A stretch of 10,074 nucleotides of DNA from DASYHS01 sp035998295 (GTDB lineage: Bacteria > Pseudomonadota > Alphaproteobacteria > Azospirillales > Azospirillaceae): assembly GCF_035998295.1 (NCBI RefSeq), contig NZ_DASYHS010000214.1, forward strand, positions 1 through 10,074, read 5' to 3'. The first letter of the stretch is position 1. Each line of letters starts with the position of its first letter. The notes beneath the pieces are model-generated. The model saw nothing but the letters and a program-made list of their open reading frames with translations, had not been told where the DNA came from and ran no database searches. The position numbers were made by a program, and so were the translations under genes. This document shows positions 7,049 through 10,074 of the stretch, one piece after another.

Positions 7049-8536
7049 TCAGAAGCGCGGAATGTCCGGGAACGGCACCTGGCCGCGGTGGACGTGCATG
7101 CGGCCGAGCTCGGCGCAGCGGTGGAGCTGCGGGAACATCTTGCCGGGATTGAGCAGGCCTTCCGGGTCGAAGGCGCATTTGACGCGCTGCTGCTGCGCCA
7201 GGTCCGTCTCGGTGAACTGGTGCACCATCAGGTCGCGCTTCTCGACCCCGACGCCATGTTCGCCGGTCAGCACGCCGCCGACTTCGACGCAGAGCTTCAG
7301 GATGTCGGCCCCGAAAGCCTCCGCCTTCTCCAGCTCGCCCGGCCGGTTGGCGTCGTACAGGATCAACGGATGCAGGTTGCCGTCGCCGGCATGGAAGACG
7401 TTGGCGACGCCGAGCCCGTAGTGGCGCGACATCTCGGTCATGCGCGACAGAACCAGCGGCAGCGCCTTGCGCGGGATCGTGCCGTCCATGCAGAGATAGT
7501 CGGGGCTGATGCGCCCGACCGCGGGGAACGCGGCCTTGCGCCCGGCCCAGAAGGCTAGGCGCTCCTCCTCCGAGGTGCTGACGCGCAGGCTGACCGCGCC
7601 TTGCGCCTCGGCGATGCGGGCGACCTCGCCGATCAGGTGGTCGACCTCCGCCTCCGGCCCGTCGAGTTCGACGATCAGCAGCGCCTCGACGTCGAGCGGG
7701 TAGCCGACATTGACGAAGGCTTCGGCGGCGTGGATCGCCGGGCGGTCCATCATCTCCATCCCGCCGGGAATGATGCCGGCGGCGATGATCGCGGCGACGC
7801 AGTCGCCGCCCCGCTCGCTGGAGGGGAAGCCGATCAGTACCGCGCGCGCGGTCTCGGGCTTCTTCAGGATGCGCACCGTCACCTCGGTCACGACGCCAAG
7901 CAGCCCTTCGGAACCGGTGAGCAGGCCGAGCAGGTCGTAGCCCTCGCTGTCGAGATGCCGGCCGCCGAGCCGCAGCACCTCCCCCTCCATGGTCACGAAC
8001 TCGACGCCCAGCAGGTTGTTGGTCGTCAGCCCGTATTTCAGGCAGTGGACGCCGCCCGAATTCTCCGCGACGTTGCCGCCGATCGTGCAGGCGATCTGGC
8101 TCGACGGGTCGGGCGCGTAGTAGAAGCCGCGATGGGCCACGGCGGCGGTGATGCCGAGATTGGTCACGCCCGGCTGGACGCGGGCGCAGCGGTCGTCCCA
8201 GTCGATCGAGAGCACGCGGTTGAACTTGCTCATGCCGAGCACGATGCCGTCGGCAAGCGGCAGGGCGCCGCCCGACAGCGAGGTCCCGGCGCCGCGCGGC
8301 ACGACCTTGACCCCGACCTCGTGGCAGTAGCGCAGCACGGCGGCGACCTGAGCGGTGTCGGTCGGCAGGACGACCGCCATCGGCACCTGTCGGTAGGCGG
8401 TAAGGGCGTCGGTCTCGTAGGGGCGCAGCTCGTCGGCGTCCGCGATCACGCCCTCGCCGGGGACGATGGCGCGCAGCGCGTCGACGATCTCGACGCGGCG
8501 CGCCAGCACGGACGCGTCCGGGGTGGGCATCCTCAT
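7049..8536 (-). CDS. glcD: Glycolate oxidase catalytic subunit (FAD-linked)
   Basis: A 495-aa flavoprotein, the usual size for GlcD. It oxidises glycolate (possibly also D-lactate) to glyoxylate. The FAD-binding domain carries VVPRGAGTSLSGGALP (78-93), the stretch ending IACTIGGNVAENSGG (148-162), and GLLTGSEGLLGVVTEVTV (204-221). The C-terminal oxidase domain carries FHAGDGNLHPL (381-391) and GVLTGEHGVGVEKRDLM (421-437), closing with CAFDPEGLLNPGKMFP. The start is ATG 8536: GAGGAGG lies about 7 nt upstream; a second ATG two codons in (8530) fits less well. D-lactate dehydrogenase is the main alternative for a lone member of this family, but adjacent glcE and glcF make glycolate oxidase the strong reading. 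It is the first gene of the operon, behind a GntR-type palindrome. Confidence 0.96.
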   Translation of the reverse strand: MRMPTPDASVLARRVEIVDALRAIVPGEGVIADADELRPYETDALTAYRQVPMAVVLPTDTAQVAAVLRYCHEVGVKVVPRGAGTSLSGGALPLADGIVLGMSKFNRVLSIDWDDRCARVQPGVTNLGITAAVAHRGFYYAPDPSSQIACTIGGNVAENSGGVHCLKYGLTTNNLLGVEFVTMEGEVLRLGGRHLDSEGYDLLGLLTGSEGLLGVVTEVTVRILKKPETARAVLIGFPSSERGGDCVAAIIAAGIIPGGMEMMDRPAIHAAEAFVNVGYPLDVEALLIVELDGPEAEVDHLIGEVARIAEAQGAVSLRVSTSEEERLAFWAGRKAAFPAVGRISPDYLCMDGTIPRKALPLVLSRMTEMSRHYGLGVANVFHAGDGNLHPLILYDANRPGELEKAEAFGADILKLCVEVGGVLTGEHGVGVEKRDLMVHQFTETDLAQQQRVKCAFDPEGLLNPGKMFPQLHRCAELGRMHVHRGQVPFPDIPRF

Positions 8537-8543
8537 GCCGAAT

Positions 8544-8550
8544 CCTCCTC
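8544..8550 (-). promoter_or_regulatory. Strong ribosome binding site of glcD
   Basis: On the minus strand GAGGAGG stands about 7 nt ahead of ATG 8536, supporting the first of the two close ATG codons as the start. Confidence 0.75.
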
Positions 8551-8603
8551 GAGTCCCGAACCGGCGGACGAGCGCCCGCCGATGGGACCGTCGCGCCGGA
8601 TTG

Positions 8604-8628
8604 GGCCAAGTGGTATCACCACTTGGCC
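8604..8628. promoter_or_regulatory. Perfect palindromic operator upstream of glcD, FadR/GlcC (GntR) type
   Basis: Two perfect 11-bp arms (GGCCAAGTGGT at 8604-8614 and ACCACTTGGCC at 8618-8628) flank ATC. The core TGGT-N3-ACCA is the established consensus of the FadR subfamily of GntR regulators (FadR, PdhR, LldR, GlcC). It lies 68 nt upstream of glcD, inside the leader and over the region where a -10 would sit, as expected for repression lifted by glycolate or a related 2-hydroxyacid. Naming GlcC as the binder is inference, because no regulator gene is in the window. A transcription terminator is unlikely because neither side has a T-run. Confidence 0.75.
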
Positions 8629-8639
8629 GGACATGGCAA
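8610..8639 (-). promoter_or_regulatory. Candidate glcDEF promoter overlapping the operator
   Basis: On the minus strand a -35-like TTGCCA (8639-8634) is followed after 17 nt by ATACCA, a weak -10 lying inside the palindrome. Spacing is ideal but the -10 is poor, as in many activated or high-GC alphaproteobacterial promoters. The location just downstream of the rpmJ terminator fits an independent operon promoter. Confidence 0.35.
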
Positions 8640-8653
8640 CCGCGGACGGGCGG

Positions 8654-8681
8654 AAAGCAAAACCGCGCCGGAAGGCGCGGT
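8654..8681 (-). terminator. Rho-independent terminator of rpmJ
   Basis: Read on the minus strand: an 8-bp GC stem ACCGCGCC / GGCGCGGT with a TTCC tetraloop (8681-8662), followed by TTT-GC-TTT (8661-8654). It has all the parts of an intrinsic terminator and separates rpmJ from the glc promoter. Confidence 0.85.
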
Positions 8682-8699
8682 CCAAACCCCTGGAACGTA

Positions 8700-8730
8700 C
8701 CGGCACCGCCCCTCGGGGCGGCGGTGCCGG
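8700..8730 (-). repeat. Second hairpin directly after rpmJ
   Basis: An 11-bp perfect inverted repeat (8700-8710 and 8720-8730, 9-nt loop) starts 8 nt after the rpmJ stop on the minus strand, upstream of the canonical terminator. It has no T-run of its own, so it more likely protects the 3' end of the message or assists termination than acts as the main stop. Confidence 0.55.
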
Positions 8731-8737
8731 AAGGCCT

Positions 8738-8863
8738 TCAGCCCTGGCGTGCCTTGAAGCGGGGGTTCTGCTTGTTGATGACGTAGACGCGGCCCTTGCG
8801 GCGGATCACGCGGCAAGCCTTGTGCCGGGTCTTCATCGACTTGAGCGAGTTGACGATCTTCAT
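8738..8863 (-). CDS. rpmJ: 50S ribosomal protein L36 (bL36), long C-minus form
   Basis: A 41-residue ribosomal protein beginning MKIVNSLKS and ending NPRFKARQG, a near-invariant signature of the alphaproteobacterial bL36. It binds 23S rRNA in the large subunit. It has a single Cys (C17) and one His, so it lacks the CxxC...CxxxxH zinc ribbon of the short form; it is of the longer zinc-independent kind related to E. coli YkgO. The start is ATG 8863, giving the standard family length; an in-frame upstream extension to 8932 would run through the promoter and is rejected. It is a single-gene transcription unit with its own promoter and terminator. Highly basic composition (many Lys/Arg) is normal. 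Confidence 0.97.
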   Translation of the reverse strand: MKIVNSLKSMKTRHKACRVIRRKGRVYVINKQNPRFKARQG

Positions 8864-8903
8864 CGGAGTCGGGTCCTGAAAGGCGCTGGCATACGAGGCG
8901 CGG

Positions 8904-8932
8904 AACATAGGGAACCGGCGGAGCGCTGTCAA
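8904..8932 (-). promoter_or_regulatory. Sigma-70 type promoter of rpmJ
   Basis: Read on the minus strand: a perfect TTGACA -35 (8932-8927), a 17-nt spacer, and TATGTT -10 (8909-8904). Transcription would start near 8898, leaving a leader of about 35 nt to ATG 8863. It is the strongest promoter in the window, fitting a constitutively high ribosomal protein gene. Confidence 0.85.
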
Positions 8933-9010
8933 CCGTGAGGTCGCGGCCGGCAGGGCGAATGCGATGGCCTCGTCCGAGCCCTGGCGCGGCGAGGCGCTTC
9001 AAGAACCACC

Positions 9011-9523
9011 TCACCGGCCGACGCACTCCCCGAAGCCGAGTATCCGGCCGACATGCCTCAGGAGTTCGACCGGCCGGACCGGCTTGCGCATGTACGAGAC
9101 GAGATCGGCAGGAGGGACCAGCGCGACCATCTCCTCCGGTTCGATGTCCGCCACGCCGCTGATCAGGATGATCCTGATCAGCGGATCGAGTGCCCGTATC
9201 CGCGCCGCCGCCTCGACGCCGGTGATCCCGGGAGGCATCCGGTAGTCCAGGATGGCCGCGGCGAACGGCGAACAAGACGCGAGCGAGCATTGGACGGCGG
9301 CGACGGACTGCTCGCCGCTGGACACGCCCACGACGTCGATGCCGTCTGGCCCGGACGCCTGCGAAGGATCGCCTTCGCCGGTCCGGGAAAAATCCCCCAA
9401 TGCCGCACGATAGGAATCGACGTCCCCGAGCACGGCGGCATACGCGTCGAGGATGGCCTGGCTGTCGTCGGCGACCAGCAGCCTGATGCGCTTCACCGGC
9501 ATCTCCGGAAGGCGGCTGCTCAT
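9011..9523 (-). CDS. Stand-alone response-regulator receiver protein with an insertion
   Basis: A 170-aa single-domain receiver with no output domain. The phosphorylation site is complete: acidic pair D19-D20 (LLVADDS), phosphoacceptor D93 in AAILDYRMPPG, Ser122 in IILISG, Lys147 in YMRKPVRP. From D20 to D93 is 73 residues against about 44 in CheY; the extra ~30 residues (about 36-62, containing RTGEGDPSQASGPDG) lie between the first helix and the second strand. The combination with MPPG, ALDPxIxIILISG and VPPAD resembles a receiver subfamily I recall from large proteobacterial hybrid kinases. The start ATG 9523 overlaps the kinase stop by 4 nt (ATGA), so the two are co-translated partners. 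With no DNA-binding domain it may relay phosphate, act by protein contact, or feed back on the kinase. Confidence 0.88.
   Translation of the reverse strand: MSSRLPEMPVKRIRLLVADDSQAILDAYAAVLGDVDSYRAALGDFSRTGEGDPSQASGPDGIDVVGVSSGEQSVAAVQCSLASCSPFAAAILDYRMPPGITGVEAAARIRALDPLIRIILISGVADIEPEEMVALVPPADLVSYMRKPVRPVELLRHVGRILGFGECVGR
9156..9184. repeat. 29-bp near-perfect palindrome inside the receiver gene
   Basis: Two perfect 13-bp arms (CCGCTGATCAGGA at 9156-9168 and TCCTGATCAGCGG at 9172-9184) flank TGA. It contains two TGATCA sites plus a third GATC. The segment encodes PLIRIILIS, the conserved fourth strand of the receiver, so codon choice for repeated Ile and Leu may account for part of the symmetry. 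Confidence 0.7.
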
Positions 9524-10074
9524 GCCGCCCGCAGGGTCACGGTGAAGGTCGCGCCGCGGCCCAGCCCCGCGCTGTCAGCCCGCAGGTTGCCGTCCATGGC
9601 GGAAATCACGTTGGCGCACCAATGCAGGCCTATGCCCCCCGACGACGCCCGCTTGGTGCTGTACCCGCGCTCGAACAGGTGTTGGAGGGCATCGGAGGCG
9701 ATGCCGATGCCGCCGTCACGGACGCTGATGCGAACCCATCGGATGCCGTCGGCGGTCACGCTCTCGGCGCCGATCGCGATCTCGCCGCGACCGGTGGCGG
9801 ACATGGCGATGGCTTCGCATGCGTTCACGATCAGGTTCCCGATGACCTGCTTCAGGATCACGGGATGGGCCTGGACGTCGGGCACGTCGCCGAGGCCGGC
9901 GGAGATGCGCGGCACGATGTCCGGATGACCGGTGCCCATGAAGACCTTCACGGCATCCTCGACGACGCTCCCGACGCAGGTCGGGATCAGATGCCGGCCG
10001 TACCTCGAGAAGACGTGATGGTCCTGAAGCGTCTGATCGACGTCCATGATCTGCGCCTCCAGCAGGTCCAGGGT
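9520..10074 (-). CDS. Sensor histidine kinase, C-terminal ATPase part (5' end outside window)
   Basis: The frame is open to the right edge; 184 C-terminal residues are visible. They form a HATPase_c catalytic domain with every box: N-box VIGNLIVNACEAI (78-90, Asn84), G1 RDGGIG (119-124, Asp120), F-box LFERGYSTK (133-141), and G2 GGIGLHWCANVISAMDGNL (146-164), ending ATFTVTLRAA. The preceding helices (residues 1-60) look like the end of the dimerisation region, but the phospho-accepting His and any sensor domain lie beyond the edge. An internal ATG at 10047 is not the real start, because the frame continues through it and the kinase could not work from there. The stop overlaps the receiver start by 4 nt. 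The signal sensed cannot be inferred. Confidence 0.9.
   Translation of the reverse strand, partial: TLDLLEAQIMDVDQTLQDHHVFSRYGRHLIPTCVGSVVEDAVKVFMGTGHPDIVPRISAGLGDVPDVQAHPVILKQVIGNLIVNACEAIAMSATGRGEIAIGAESVTADGIRWVRISVRDGGIGIASDALQHLFERGYSTKRASSGGIGLHWCANVISAMDGNLRADSAGLGRGATFTVTLRAA

Noticed and set aside
6840..8609. Minus-strand 589-codon frame overlapping glcD
   Set aside because: It is another frame of glcD and glcE; the translation is Arg/Pro/Ala-rich and lacks any family motif, whereas the 7049-8536 frame carries the full GlcD motif set.
8604..8628. The glc palindrome read as a transcription terminator
   Set aside because: The stem is strong, but neither strand has a following T-run, the preceding rpmJ already has a canonical terminator, and the TGGT-N3-ACCA core fits an operator better.
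8864..8932. N-terminal extension of rpmJ up to 8932
   Set aside because: It would place coding sequence across the -10 and -35 elements and add residues not found in bL36; the standard 41-aa start at 8863 fits.
8943..9010. Possible terminator after the receiver gene
   Set aside because: Only a 6-bp GCCTCG/CGAGGC pairing with a loop of about 17 nt and no T-run is visible; too weak to call.

Overview
The window looks like chromosomal DNA from a high-GC (about 70%) alphaproteobacterium, probably of the Rhodospirillales type. The evidence is the strong G/C third-position bias, a 41-residue bL36 of the alphaproteobacterial kind, a rhizobial-type glycerol ABC transporter component directly ahead of glpK, and a glcDEF glycolate oxidase operon. 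Genus-level placement is not possible from sequence alone. It is mainly ordinary metabolic DNA: I see no phage, IS, CRISPR, tRNA or rRNA.

Layout. (1) 1-3254, plus strand: the 3' half of a glycerol ABC transporter solute-binding protein (GlpV-like), an intercistronic hairpin, glycerol kinase (glpK), and a short-chain dehydrogenase whose start overlaps the glpK stop. Together these look like the downstream end of a glycerol uptake and phosphorylation operon. (2) 3436-4443, plus strand: a lone GT2-family glycosyltransferase, with a 181-nt gap before it. Its stop codon lies 7 nt from the stop of the convergent glcF. (3) 8536-4451, minus strand: glcD-glcE-glcF, the three subunits of membrane-associated glycolate oxidase (glycolate to glyoxylate). 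A perfect palindrome with a TGGT-N3-ACCA core sits in the leader, as expected for an operator of a FadR-subfamily GntR regulator such as GlcC, PdhR or LldR. (4) 8932-8650, minus strand: rpmJ (bL36) as a complete single-gene unit, with a TTGACA-N17-TATGTT promoter and a rho-independent terminator. (5) 10074-9011, minus strand: the C-terminal part of a sensor histidine kinase overlapping by 4 nt a stand-alone receiver protein with an unusual insertion of about 30 residues.

How it fits together. The glycerol genes would import glycerol and trap it as glycerol-3-phosphate. The glycolate genes would feed C2 carbon and electrons into central metabolism and the quinone pool. The glycosyltransferase, rpmJ and the two-component pair have no evident link to either. 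The points most worth following are the glc operator palindrome, the receiver insertion, a 29-bp near-perfect palindrome inside the receiver gene, the hairpin formed by the two convergent stop codons, and the SDR coupled to glpK.
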